Made by a program: the position numbers and the translations under genes. The notes beneath the pieces were generated by a model. The model saw only the letters and a program-made list of their open reading frames with translations. It searched no databases and was not told the DNA's origin. A DNA stretch of 64,000 bases from Pseudomonadota bacterium (GTDB lineage: Bacteria > Myxococcota_A > Polyangia > Polyangiales > Polyangiaceae): positions 62,001-126,000 of the forward strand of contig JAFAER010000249.1 of NCBI GenBank assembly GCA_023423895.1, in the 5' to 3' direction. Of this stretch, positions 1-8,486 are shown in pieces (positions within the stretch are counted from its first letter, which is position 1; the number at the start of each line of letters is the position of its first letter).

Positions 1-38
1 TGCCGGATCGCGCGCTTGCGCTAGGTTCCGCGCGCCCC

Positions 39-938
39 ATGGTCGCCCTTCGTCCTCTTCTGATCTCTGCACTGGCCGTCACCCTTGCTGGCTGCGCAGG
101 CAGCACGGAACGGCCGGGCTTCGGGGACGAGACCCAGGCACCGGCAGGGAATGAGCCGGAGACCCCTGCTCCCGCCGCGACGGGCGACTTCGGCAACGAG
201 CCCACGCCGCCCGCGCCCGAGCCGCCGGAGGTGCACGAGGTCTACGGGCACAGCGCCACGACGCTCTACAAGCTCGAGCCCGCGACCAAGGCCGTCACCG
301 TCGTCGGTGACTTCAAGCAGTGCGAGTCGATCATCGACATCGCGCTCGACGAGAAGTCGACGCTCTACGCGGTGTCCTACGACACGCTCTACACGGTCGA
401 CAAGAAGACGGCGACCTGCACCGAGCTTCAGAGCGGGAAGTTCCCCAACTCGCTCTCCTTCGTGCCGAAGGGCGCGCTCGATCCGAACGAAGAGGCGCTC
501 GTCGGCTACGAGGGCGGCGACTACGTGCGCATCGACGTGACGAACGGCTCGCGCAGCGTCCTCGGCAAGCTCGATAGCACCGGCAAGCTCATCTCGAGCG
601 GCGACATCGTGTCGGTGAAGGGCGGTAAGACGTACCTCACGGTCAAAGGCAACAAGGGCAGCGGCTGCGACCAGACCGACTGCCTCGTCGAGGTCGACCC
701 GCAGACCGGGAAGATGCTGAAGAACTGGGGGTCGATCGAACATCAGAAGGTGTTCGGACTCTCGTTCTGGGGCGGCAAGCTGTACGGCTTCGACGAGCAG
801 GGAAACCTGTTCGAGGTCGTGTTCGGGTCGAACAAGGTCGTGACGACGACCATCCCGATCCCGCAGAAGCCTGCAGGTCTGAGCTTCTGGGGCGCCGGCT
901 CGTCGACGTCCGCGCCGCTCGTCGCCGACCCGCAATAG
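39..938 (+). CDS. Lipoprotein of unknown function, possibly beta-propeller-like
   Basis: 299 aa. The N-terminus is a lipoprotein signal ending in LAGC (Cys at about 19), so the mature protein should be anchored in the outer or inner membrane facing the periplasm. A linker of about 45 residues rich in Pro, Glu and Ala follows. The rest has repeated short beta-strand patterns with phrases such as LYAVSYDTLYTVDK and LYGFDEQGNLFEVV, the kind seen in WD40/YncE-like beta-propellers. That fold is inference. I recognise no catalytic motif. It is convergent with the next operon, with only 9 nt between stops. The start is the ATG that places the signal peptide at the N-terminus. Confidence 0.8.
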   Translation: MVALRPLLISALAVTLAGCAGSTERPGFGDETQAPAGNEPETPAPAATGDFGNEPTPPAPEPPEVHEVYGHSATTLYKLEPATKAVTVVGDFKQCESIIDIALDEKSTLYAVSYDTLYTVDKKTATCTELQSGKFPNSLSFVPKGALDPNEEALVGYEGGDYVRIDVTNGSRSVLGKLDSTGKLISSGDIVSVKGGKTYLTVKGNKGSGCDQTDCLVEVDPQTGKMLKNWGSIEHQKVFGLSFWGGKLYGFDEQGNLFEVVFGSNKVVTTTIPIPQKPAGLSFWGAGSSTSAPLVADPQ

Positions 939-947
939 ACGAGACCG

Positions 948-2924
948 CTACGTCTTCGGTGGTGACGGGGGCTTCGGCCGGAGCCCCGGCTTGGAGCCGC
1001 GCGTCCGCGGCGACGGTCCGGGCGGCGGCAGCTTTTTCGGCGGCCGCCTGACGGGAGCGACGCGCGGCGCCGCGTAACCGTCGATCTTCCACCGACCGTG
1101 CTCCCACCGGAGCGCGACGTCGCGTGTCTCGAAGTTGCCGAGGCGCACGTGGTACTTCACGAGGTCGGCCCGCGAGGTTGCCGCGTCCATCTCCTGACAC
1201 GTCTCGAGGACACTCGGCCCGCCGCCGAGCATGAAGGCAGCGCGCACCTTGAGGAGCGTCGCGATGCGCATCGCGCGGACGGAGTCGTTGTTCCAGAGCA
1301 GCTCGAAGCCCTCCTCGCCAGCGAGCATCGAGGCGGCATCGACTCCCTCGACGCCGACGAGGTGGTTCGAGAGCATGTGCTCGAGGACGGGCATGCGCGG
1401 CTCCGGCGCACCGAGCTCGCCGACGAACGCGAGGCATGCGAGCCGCGCCGCCTTCTGCCGATCGGCGGCCGAAGCGTGACGGGACTCGATGGCGCCCGCC
1501 GCGCGAAGCGTGTCCATCACGAACCGCGACGGGACCGCGAGCCCGACGGAGTCGCGTCCGGCGACCTTCAACGTGTTGACGCCGAGCACGCGGCCCGTCT
1601 CGTCGGTCAGCGGTCCGCCGCTCGAGCCCGGGTCGATCGGCGCCGTGTGTTGCAGGTACGTGAGCGGCCTCGCGCCGTCGTCGAGCTTGAAGCCCTGGTT
1701 GGAGACGTAGCCGCGTGTGGTCTGGTACGAAGGCCGGCCGACGAGCCCCGGGAAGCCGGTCGCGATGACCGTCTGTTGATCACGCGCGGGCACATGCGAA
1801 AAGCCGAAGCCCTCGTTCATCGGAAGCTTGGTCTTCGGCCGGAGGATCGCGAGGTCGTACGTGGGGCTCGCATAGACGATGTCCGCTTGGCCGAGCGACG
1901 TTCCATCGGCGAGCTCGAGATTCGCGCGGTCGCCGAGATCGACGACGTGGCGGTTCGTCACGACGAGCGCATCGGGGCTCCCGTCGTCCGTCTTCGTCAC
2001 GAGCACGAACCCGCTGCCGAAGGCGCCTTCTGCGCGCGCCTTGTAGAACTCCTTTTCGTCGTCGTCCTTGGTCGCCGCCGCCAGCGAGAGCAGCGCGCGC
2101 TCGACACCCGCCGCGGGCTTGACGTGCACCAGGACCGTCAACTTGCGCGGATCGGGCTTCTCTGCAGCGACGATCGGGTGCCCGGCCGGCGCCTCGCCTC
2201 TGCAGGCGTCGACGAGACCGTTCATCGCGCCCGAGAGATCCTTCTGCACCGAAGACCACCGCTTCGGCAGCGAGGCGGACGCGTCGGTGCGCGTCTTCGA
2301 TGCGCCCTGGATGGCCCGGCTCGCCGCCACGGCGCGGTCACGAGCCTTTGCGACGTTCGGCGAGAGCAGCCGGAGCGAGGTCAGCTCGGCCACGGCGCGC
2401 TCGTGCTGCGCGGGCGTCTCTGCGGCGTCGAACTTCCCGACCGCGTCGCGAACGCCGGCGCAATCCGGCGGCGCACGTTTGGTATCGCATGTCGCCCGCA
2501 GCGCCGACCATGCTTGCTGCGTCTCCTTGGCGAGCGGCGCGAGCTCCTTGGCGTGTTTCTCGAGCGCATCGTGCTCGGAGCGGGCGAACTGCGTCGACTT
2601 GTCGAGCGCGTCGCGCGCGCGCTTCACGAGATCGCCGAGCTCGCCCGGGCCTCGCAGCGCTGCGAGCTCGCCGTCGAGATCGGAGGCGGCCGCGTCGAAC
2701 GAGAGCAGCAGCTCGAGACGGCCGGCATACGTCAGCGCGCGCGTCTTCGCGTCGACCGACGCCGTCTCGAGCGCCTCACCGAAGCTGACGAGATGAGCGG
2801 TCACCGTCGCGCACGTTGCCGCGCGCGAGCCGGGCTGCGGCGTACGCGGGTCCCGCCTCTCCGCTCCCCGACAGCCACCCAGCAACAGGCAGGCGACAGC
2901 GAGCAGCGAACAGCGAGCACGCAT
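948..2924 (-). CDS. Trypsin-like serine protease lipoprotein (S1C/DegP-type fold)
   Basis: 658 aa. A lipobox (LLLGGC, Cys18) is followed by a long helical region to about residue 240. The protease domain runs from about 300 to 480. The catalytic triad is visible: His326 in VVTNRHVVDL, Asp357 in PTYDLAIL and Ser435 in DPGSSGGPL, the usual HtrA/DegP spacing. No PDZ domain is obvious. The C-terminal part (about 490-625) looks like a small alpha/beta domain, followed by a Pro/Lys-rich tail. It is the last gene of a four-gene minus-strand operon, 9 nt after the thioredoxin-fold lipoprotein. A role in envelope protein quality control is inference. Confidence 0.85.
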   Translation of the reverse strand: MRARCSLLAVACLLLGGCRGAERRDPRTPQPGSRAATCATVTAHLVSFGEALETASVDAKTRALTYAGRLELLLSFDAAASDLDGELAALRGPGELGDLVKRARDALDKSTQFARSEHDALEKHAKELAPLAKETQQAWSALRATCDTKRAPPDCAGVRDAVGKFDAAETPAQHERAVAELTSLRLLSPNVAKARDRAVAASRAIQGASKTRTDASASLPKRWSSVQKDLSGAMNGLVDACRGEAPAGHPIVAAEKPDPRKLTVLVHVKPAAGVERALLSLAAATKDDDEKEFYKARAEGAFGSGFVLVTKTDDGSPDALVVTNRHVVDLGDRANLELADGTSLGQADIVYASPTYDLAILRPKTKLPMNEGFGFSHVPARDQQTVIATGFPGLVGRPSYQTTRGYVSNQGFKLDDGARPLTYLQHTAPIDPGSSGGPLTDETGRVLGVNTLKVAGRDSVGLAVPSRFVMDTLRAAGAIESRHASAADRQKAARLACLAFVGELGAPEPRMPVLEHMLSNHLVGVEGVDAASMLAGEEGFELLWNNDSVRAMRIATLLKVRAAFMLGGGPSVLETCQEMDAATSRADLVKYHVRLGNFETRDVALRWEHGRWKIDGYAAPRVAPVRRPPKKLPPPGPSPRTRGSKPGLRPKPPSPPKT

Positions 2925-2933
2925 GAGGCACCT

Positions 2934-3533
2934 TCACAGGCCGCGCATGTGGCCGCGAATGTCGTCGTTCTTCGCGAGGCCGGTGTGCTTCCAGGCGATG
3001 TGTCCGTCGCGATCGAGCACGACGATCGTTGGGACCGCCGGGATCTCGCCGAACGGCCCGGCGGCGCTCGTCGCGGAATGGTCTGCGAGGGCGACCGGGA
3101 AATCGACCCCCAGCGTCTTGGAGTAGGACTCGACGAGGACGATCTCCTTCCGCGGATGGAGCGCGACGAGCGCGTAGTTGACGCGATCGCCGTCGTTCTT
3201 CGCCATGTGGACGAGATAGCTGACCTGCGCTTGCCCGACGATGTCCCCCGTGGTCACGAACACGATGACCGTCGGCTTGCCGCGATGCGCCTGGGAGGAC
3301 ACGGGCCGCTCGTCGAGCGGGTCGAACGCGTAGAACGTCGCCTTGTCGGGCGACGGGAGCGGATCGCCGGCCTTCGTCGACACGCCGATCGCAGGGCCTT
3401 CAGCCTGCTTCGGGCCGCACGCAGCCAGCGTGGCCACGAGCAACAGGCCGAACGCGACGCGAGGAGCAGACGAGCGCGCCGTCGAGGACGCGACCGTCAC
3501 GGCACGGGGAACGAGAGCCCTCCCGCTCTCCAC
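2934..3533 (-). CDS. TlpA/redoxin-like lipoprotein lacking the CxxC motif
   Basis: 199 aa. The signal peptide ends in a lipobox (LAAC, Cys about 39), so this is an extracytoplasmic lipoprotein. The body has the thioredoxin-fold layout of TlpA/redoxin proteins: the strand TVIVFVTTG where the active site normally follows, and the cis-Pro loop GEIPAVPTIVVLDRDGHIAWKHTG. The CxxC that should follow the first strand is replaced by TTGDIVGQ, so it is unlikely to be a disulphide oxidoreductase. The GTG start gives a basic n-region. It lies 3 nt after the upstream gene and 9 nt before the protease. A binding or scaffolding role is inference. Confidence 0.75.
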   Translation of the reverse strand: MESGRALVPRAVTVASSTARSSAPRVAFGLLLVATLAACGPKQAEGPAIGVSTKAGDPLPSPDKATFYAFDPLDERPVSSQAHRGKPTVIVFVTTGDIVGQAQVSYLVHMAKNDGDRVNYALVALHPRKEIVLVESYSKTLGVDFPVALADHSATSAAGPFGEIPAVPTIVVLDRDGHIAWKHTGLAKNDDIRGHMRGL

Positions 3534-3536
3534 GGA

Positions 3537-4190
3537 TCAGTCGTCACCTTTCTGACCCACGAACTGGTCCCCCTTGTTCGCGAACAGGACGTTGAACGTC
3601 GTCAGAGATCCATAACAGCCCGTCACGTACTGCTGCATCTGGACCTTTTCTTCGGCCGAAAGCTTCCCGTTGCCGTTGATCTTCTGCTCGAGGACGCGAA
3701 GCCGATCGCGGATCATCACGACCTTCGCGAACAACGTCTCGATCGGGATCCGCTTCTCCTGGGTGCCTTCCTTGCCCGGCTTGAGGACCATCTCGCCTCC
3801 TTGCCAGCGGCCGCCGAGCTCCACGTCGGCGACGCCGAGCTCGTCACGGATGACCTCACGCAGTACCTCGCGGAATTCGTCAGCGTTCATGTCCAGAAGC
3901 TCCTCGGGCAGCTCGAAGTCGAAGGAACGCCGCGGCTCGCCGGGACGGGCGGCGGGGCGCGGAGACGTGCGCGGCGTCCGGGCGAGGCGCTCTTTCGGGA
4001 GCGGCTTGCCCGTGAACGTCCCGCGCTTCACGTATTGCGAACACGTGTTGTGCTCGTAGAGCGGCGGCGGCCACACCATGAGCAGACATTCGCCTTTTCG
4101 CTTCACCTCGCCCGTGTCGTCGATCGATTCGATCACGCGTACGAAGCGCGCGCAGCTTCCGCATCGCTTGTCGAGCTCCGGGCGTTCCAT
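3537..4190 (-). CDS. Conserved hypothetical protein with N-terminal CxxC
   Basis: 217 aa, starting at the ATG that gives MERPELDKRCGSCARF. Upstream in-frame codons look non-coding and overlap the previous gene. The N-terminus has paired cysteines (CGSC) and more Cys at GECLL and NTCSQY, which suggests a small metal or Fe-S binding site. A basic Pro-rich stretch follows, then an acidic helical region with LDMNADEFREVLREVIRDELG and a conserved-looking core (GGRWQGGEMVLKPG, FAKVVMIRDRLRVLEQKIN). No family is recognised. It sits 4 nt downstream of the 230-aa gene, so the two are probably co-translated. Confidence 0.7.
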   Translation of the reverse strand: MERPELDKRCGSCARFVRVIESIDDTGEVKRKGECLLMVWPPPLYEHNTCSQYVKRGTFTGKPLPKERLARTPRTSPRPAARPGEPRRSFDFELPEELLDMNADEFREVLREVIRDELGVADVELGGRWQGGEMVLKPGKEGTQEKRIPIETLFAKVVMIRDRLRVLEQKINGNGKLSAEEKVQMQQYVTGCYGSLTTFNVLFANKGDQFVGQKGDD

Positions 4191-4194
4191 GGCG

Positions 4195-4887
4195 TTACTC
4201 GTCCGTAGGCTCGCCGTCCTGCGCCGGATGTGCAAGGTCCGGCGCAAACAAATCGATGTACCGCACGAGCGACGGCGGCGCTTTCCGCCCGGCGCGCTGG
4301 TCGGCCACGACGGCGTGGGCGAGCTCTTCCACGACCTGAGGAAGCGGCCCCTCTTTCATCACGACACCAACCTCTGCAGCAGCCGCGGCGACGTCGTCCT
4401 TGTGGGCGAGCCACTTGTGCCAGGCTTCGCGGATGCCGACGTCGGGGTCGAACCGGCAGAAGAGGATCTCGACGAACTGCAGATAGAGCGGCGTGACAAT
4501 CAGGCAGACGCGGTCGCCGCCCTGTGACGCGACGAACGCACGAGGCGGGGTGCTCTTCCTCGCGGCGCCGACGACGTTCACGACGATCCGTGCGCGCCGC
4601 TCGTCGTCCTCTTCGACGCCGAGCAGCGGGGCATAGAGCGCGATGCGAGGCACGTCGACATGCGGAGCATCGGCGTCGAGCGCGTCGAGCCAGGCATCAC
4701 GCCCCTCGGCCTCGAGCGACTCGTAAGCCAGCGCGGCGGCGGTCACGGCGTCGGGATCTTTCGCGAGCGCGGCGAGCCACGTGCGCCATGCCGCGTGCGC
4801 TCGCGGATCGACGGACGCGACTCGCTCGCTCGCGGCAAGGCGGACGGAGCTGACGTCTCTGTCGCTTGGCTTCTGGCGATCGGTCAT
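4195..4887 (-). CDS. Hypothetical protein, first gene of a four-gene operon
   Basis: 230 aa, probably cytoplasmic: no signal peptide or membrane segment. The ATG at 4887 (MTDRQKPSDRDVSS) is preferred because the upstream in-frame extension is basic, low in complexity and poorly biased at third codon positions. The sequence is Ala-rich and helical (HAAWRTWLAALAKDPDAVTAAALAYESL) and later contains RVCLIVTPLYLQFVEILFCRFDPDVGI. I recognise no domain. The gene heads a minus-strand operon with gaps of 4, 3 and 9 nt. That operon ends in a thioredoxin-fold and a protease lipoprotein, so a part in the same envelope process is possible but unproven. Confidence 0.65.
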   Translation of the reverse strand: MTDRQKPSDRDVSSVRLAASERVASVDPRAHAAWRTWLAALAKDPDAVTAAALAYESLEAEGRDAWLDALDADAPHVDVPRIALYAPLLGVEEDDERRARIVVNVVGAARKSTPPRAFVASQGGDRVCLIVTPLYLQFVEILFCRFDPDVGIREAWHKWLAHKDDVAAAAAEVGVVMKEGPLPQVVEELAHAVVADQRAGRKAPPSLVRYIDLFAPDLAHPAQDGEPTDE

Positions 4888-5216
4888 GGGGGACGAGGTT
4901 CGGCCTCCGGCCCGGGAGGAGGTGACGTTGAGCGGCGTGGCGTTCGATCGCTTCCCGGCGAACCAGCGCACCCTAGCATCACCACAGCGAACCGGAAGAC
5001 ACGACCGAGGTTGACGTGGAGCTCGAGACCTCCCCTGTCGTCGTTCGTCGTCGTTGGTCCTCGTTCGCCCTTCCCCGTATCGCATTCCCGTCTCGCTTCG
5101 GCGCGCACGCTCCTCGCGGCGCTTTCTCTTCTCATTTCGTGCGCGCGTCGCCGTGCTCGCATGACGTCCCTCGCGGGTGAGCGCTTGACTTGACCTCGAG
5201 GGACTAGGATCGTGAG

Positions 5217-5951
5217 ATGGTCGCCGTGGGGAAGGAAGCGTTGCGAGCCGATCCGCCCGAGGTGATCGCGCGGTTGAACGAAGGCCTCGAGCTCGTCGAC
5301 ATCCTCGCGCGGAGCATGCGACGGCAGTTCGGGATGCACGTCATGCTCGAGGACCTCGTCTCGCAGGGCCGCGAGGCGCTGCTCGGAGCGGCGCGCTCGT
5401 ACGATCCGGACCGAGGGATCCCCTTCCGACGCTGGGCGGCGCTTCGGGTCCGCGGCGCCATGATCGACTCCGTTCGTCAGAGCGGCAATCTCCCGAAGCG
5501 CGTGTACCGCAAGCTCCGGGCCTTGCAGTCCGCGGATCTCGTCCACGACGCCGCGAACGAGGAGCTCGCGGCGGCACCACCGCAGACACCCGAGGCAGCG
5601 GACTCGAAGATCGCCGACCAGCTCGCATCCGCGGCGATGGCGATGGCGCTCAACTTCCTCACGATGGGGCGTGGAGATGCGATCGACCGCGCGCGCGACC
5701 CCGATCGCAGCCCGGAGTCGACCGTCGGCCACAACCTGTTGCTCGTGCGCATCCGAGAGGAGATCGCAAAGCTTCCCGACCAGGAACGCATCCTCCTCAC
5801 GCGGCACTATTTCGACGAGGTGACCTTCGAGGAGGCCGCCAAAGAGCTCGGCCTTTCCAAGTCCTGGGCCAGCCGCCTCCATGCCCGGGGCATCGACACG
5901 ATCGCGAAATCGTTGAGAGGCGGGGACAGCGAAGGCGACGCCGACCGCTGA
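5217..5951 (+). CDS. RNA polymerase sigma factor, FliA/WhiG type (sigma-70 group 3)
   Basis: 244 aa. Region 2 is clear (DLVSQGREALLGAARSYDP, then FRRWAALRVRGAMIDSVRQ at about residues 43-85), matching the FliA/WhiG signature that follows the GLLDAxxxFDP motif. Region 4 is the helix-turn-helix at the C-terminus (LPDQERILLTRHYFDEVTFEEAAKELGLSKSWASRLHARG). This is an alternative sigma factor that directs core polymerase to a dedicated promoter set. A weak AGGA ribosome-binding site lies 8 nt before the ATG. There are no flagellar genes nearby. The next gene may be a type III secretion rod protein, so a link to secretion or development is possible inference. Confidence 0.85.
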   Translation: MVAVGKEALRADPPEVIARLNEGLELVDILARSMRRQFGMHVMLEDLVSQGREALLGAARSYDPDRGIPFRRWAALRVRGAMIDSVRQSGNLPKRVYRKLRALQSADLVHDAANEELAAAPPQTPEAADSKIADQLASAAMAMALNFLTMGRGDAIDRARDPDRSPESTVGHNLLLVRIREEIAKLPDQERILLTRHYFDEVTFEEAAKELGLSKSWASRLHARGIDTIAKSLRGGDSEGDADR

Positions 5952-6026
5952 CCCGACAAGCGCGACGCGGCGCGACGGGAAGAAGAAAACACGCAACTCG
6001 TCCCGCGAGCGGCCGATGCACCTGCC

Positions 6027-6407
6027 ATGCGAGTCGGCGATGCCTCGATGCGGGACGGGAAGCTCTCCACGGACACCTCCACCTACGAGATGGAGACGAA
6101 GAAACAGGAGAAGAGCGTCTCCAGGAAAGACGGGGCGGACCGCGCGCGGTCGGCGGACGTGGCGCGCGTCCAGGAAGGGCCGAGCCCGTTCGAGCGGGTC
6201 CTCCGTGGCCTCGGGCGTGAGGTCGACCGTGGCGAGACACTCGTTCGACGAGCCACCGCCGGAGCCGGCTCGGGCCAGGAGCTCGGAAGCATGGAGCTGC
6301 TCGCGCTCCAAGCGGGCGTCTACCGCTACAGCGAGGCCGTGGACCTGTCGGCGAAGCTCGTAGATCGGGCCGCGAGCGGAGTGAAGACCGTGCTCCAGGG
6401 CCAGTGA
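6027..6407 (+). CDS. Possible type III secretion inner-rod protein (YscI/SctI-like)
   Basis: 126 aa, no signal peptide. The first 75 residues are charged and probably disordered. The last 40 form an amphipathic helix, with the stretches SMELLALQAGVYRYSEA and AKLVDRAASGVKTVLQGQ. This resembles the C-terminal polymerisation helix of SctI/YscI/EscI inner-rod proteins, which typically read LLxxQ...YS...ExxSKxxxxATSxxKTLLxxQ and end in Gln. The resemblance is by eye only. It follows the FliA-like sigma factor by 75 nt. No other type III secretion gene is in the window. FliE or an unrelated helical protein are alternatives. Confidence 0.45.
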   Translation: MRVGDASMRDGKLSTDTSTYEMETKKQEKSVSRKDGADRARSADVARVQEGPSPFERVLRGLGREVDRGETLVRRATAGAGSGQELGSMELLALQAGVYRYSEAVDLSAKLVDRAASGVKTVLQGQ

Positions 6408-6432
6408 TGCGCTAAGGACTGCCAGCTTCGTC

Positions 6433-7548
6433 ATGGCTGACAGCGCCGTCACGTCCAGTTCCTCCTCCACCTCCAGCTCACGTGTCCTCATCGCGATGAG
6501 CGGCGGGGTCGACTCCGCCGTGGCCGCGGCGCGCCTCGTCGACCAAGGGCACGACGTCATCGGTGTCACGCTCCACCTCTGGGACTACCCGGAGGCCGGC
6601 GCGGGGTCCCACGGCCGCTGCTGCGCGCCGGAAGATCAATACGACGCGCGGAGGACGGCGGACGCGCTCGGGATCCCGCACTTCACGTTCGACCGTCGCG
6701 AGCTCTTCACGAAGACGGTCGTCGAGCCGTTCGTCGAGGCTTACCTCGCCGGCGAGACACCGAGCCCGTGCGCTGCATGCAATCGAGGCGTGAAGATCGC
6801 GGAGCTCGTCGCGCTGGCCGATCGGCTCGGTGCTGCGTACGTCGCCACCGGTCACTACGCGAGGCTCGGGCGCACGGCCGACGGTGCGCCGTTCATCCGC
6901 GAGGGTCGCGACGCGGCGAAGGACCAGAGCTACTTCCTCTACGCGACGAAGCGCGCGGAGCTCGAACGGCTGATGTTCCCGCTCGGCGACAGCACGAAGC
7001 CGGAGGTGCGCGCCGAGGCGCTCGCCCGCAAGATCCCAGGCGCGAGCAAGGGAGAGAGCCAGGAGCTCTGCTTCGTGGGCGCGGGAGCGCATGCCTATGC
7101 CTCCTTCGTCGAGGAGCGCGCGCGAGGTCGTCTCCGCCCCGGGCCGATCGTCGACTCCGACGGGCGCGTCGTCGGCGCTCACGACGGTGTTCATCGCTTC
7201 ACGGTGGGACAGCGGAAAGGGCTCGGCGTTGCGCTCGGAAAACCGGCGTTCGTCGCGGAGATCGATCCGGAGACGGCAACGGTGCGGCTCGGCGACGAGA
7301 AAGATCTCGCCTCGACCGAGACGCGCATCGAGGACATCGTCGTCGCGCCCGAGGTCGACCTCCCGCTCGATGCGCGCGTCCGCGTCCGTTACCGCCACGA
7401 AGGCGCCCTCGGCCGCGTGGAGTCTTCGAACGACGGCGAGCGGACGGGGACGATCCGCTTCGCAATGCCCGTTCGCGCGGTGAGCCGCGGTCAGATCGCC
7501 GTCTTCTACGATGGCGACCGCGTCCTCGGCGGCGCGCGCATCTGCTAG
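6433..7548 (+). CDS. mnmA: tRNA-specific 2-thiouridylase MnmA
   Basis: 371 aa, the usual length. MnmA thiolates position 2 of the wobble uridine in tRNA-Lys, Glu and Gln using ATP and a persulphide relay. The PP-loop is at about 23-28 (SGGVDS). The paired catalytic cysteines are in SPCAACNRG (Cys116, next to Asn) and QELCFVG (Cys213). Other conserved signatures are GHYAR, KDQSYFLY and the C-terminal HDGVHRFTVGQRKGLGV. The first 17 residues are Ser-rich, so translation might instead begin closer to the VLIAMSGG strand, but no better start is visible. The protein is cytoplasmic. A GTG-started lipoprotein gene follows after 11 nt. Confidence 0.95.
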   Translation: MADSAVTSSSSSTSSSRVLIAMSGGVDSAVAAARLVDQGHDVIGVTLHLWDYPEAGAGSHGRCCAPEDQYDARRTADALGIPHFTFDRRELFTKTVVEPFVEAYLAGETPSPCAACNRGVKIAELVALADRLGAAYVATGHYARLGRTADGAPFIREGRDAAKDQSYFLYATKRAELERLMFPLGDSTKPEVRAEALARKIPGASKGESQELCFVGAGAHAYASFVEERARGRLRPGPIVDSDGRVVGAHDGVHRFTVGQRKGLGVALGKPAFVAEIDPETATVRLGDEKDLASTETRIEDIVVAPEVDLPLDARVRVRYRHEGALGRVESSNDGERTGTIRFAMPVRAVSRGQIAVFYDGDRVLGGARIC

Positions 7549-7559
7549 GCTCCGCGCTC

Positions 7560-8387
7560 GTGAAGAGCGCACGACGGCGCGGTGAACAGGGCGATCGCAC
7601 GTCGCGGTCGCGAACGCGAACGCGCATCACGTCGCTCGTGATCGTCGCGGCGGCCGTCGTGTCGACCGCGCCGGCGTGCTCGCAGGGCGAGGGCGACGGC
7701 CAGATCCACGGCACGCTCGATGTTCCCAACTGCTGGACCGGCGCCTTCGAGCTCAATCCCGACTTCCTCGCGGCCGTGCCGTACCGCGACTCGATCACGC
7801 TCCGCATCCAGAGCGGGAGCGACTTCCAGAGCTTCTCGGACGGCCTCTCGATCCTCATCAACGACCGGACGAAGATCCGACCGGACGCGAGCACGTCCTT
7901 CGCCGGCAGGTACCGTGAGGCGCTGCCCGTCGACCTTCCGCCGGAGGTGACGCCGCCCGGAACGCCGGTCCAGCCGCAAGCGGAACCTGCGCTCGTGAAC
8001 ATGGCGCTCTACCTGCAGCGAAGCTGCAGGACGCAGAACGTCTCGCTCCACGTCGTCGAGGAAGTCACGATCCCCACGGACGGAACGTGCACCGCCCCCG
8101 CCGTTCGCGGCGCGGACCCGACCCAAGGCTGCGCCCCCGACGCGGAGGCCCCGGCCGGCGTCGGCACCGGCAAGAGCCGGATCTCGTTCACGAGCATATC
8201 GAACGGTCGGCTCGACGAAGAGACTGCGGCCGAGCGCCTCAACGCCGGCTGCTTCGACGTGTACCTCGCCGATCCTCGCGAGGCGGCGCCGGGCGGCCTG
8301 GGGCCCCCACCTCCGTGCCGCGGTCACCTGCGCGGCTCGTTCTCCTTCTTCTTCGAGCGCGGCCGACCGAGCCAGCCCTTCCCCTGA
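7560..8387 (+). CDS. Lipoprotein of unknown function
   Basis: 275 aa from a GTG start. That start gives a basic n-region, a hydrophobic stretch (ITSLVIVAAAVVSTAPAC) and a lipobox-like Cys at about 39. The upstream open frame overlaps mnmA out of frame and is not coding. The mature part contains GTLDVPNCWTGAFELNPDFLAAVPY, two or three Cys pairs and a Pro-rich end. The phrase RDSITLRIQSGSDFQSFSDGLSILI suggests beta structure. I do not recognise the family. It lies 11 nt after mnmA and could be read from the same transcript, though the functions seem unrelated. Confidence 0.75.
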   Translation: MKSARRRGEQGDRTSRSRTRTRITSLVIVAAAVVSTAPACSQGEGDGQIHGTLDVPNCWTGAFELNPDFLAAVPYRDSITLRIQSGSDFQSFSDGLSILINDRTKIRPDASTSFAGRYREALPVDLPPEVTPPGTPVQPQAEPALVNMALYLQRSCRTQNVSLHVVEEVTIPTDGTCTAPAVRGADPTQGCAPDAEAPAGVGTGKSRISFTSISNGRLDEETAAERLNAGCFDVYLADPREAAPGGLGPPPPCRGHLRGSFSFFFERGRPSQPFP

Positions 8388-8430
8388 GCCCGGCCCGCTG
8401 GGACGAGCGTGACCTGCCCGGGGCCGAGAG

Positions 8431-8478
8431 GCCAAGACGCCAAGACGCCAAGAGGGCCAAGAGGGCCAAGAGGCCAAA
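8431..8478 (+). repeat. Tandem GCCAAGA-based repeat array
   Basis: Six consecutive units share the heptamer GCCAAGA, with spacers of C, C, GG, GG and G, and a final shortened GCCAAA. The array lies between a lipoprotein stop and the start region of the TPR protein. It has no bearing on CRISPR because there are no unique spacers. Confidence 0.85.
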
Positions 8479-8486
8479 TGCCCCGA

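Noticed and set aside
1098..4208. A 1036-aa open frame antisense to the protease and its neighbours
   Set aside because: It runs over four genuine minus-strand genes with clear domains, and is rich in Arg, Glu and Val, as expected from antisense reading of GC-rich DNA.
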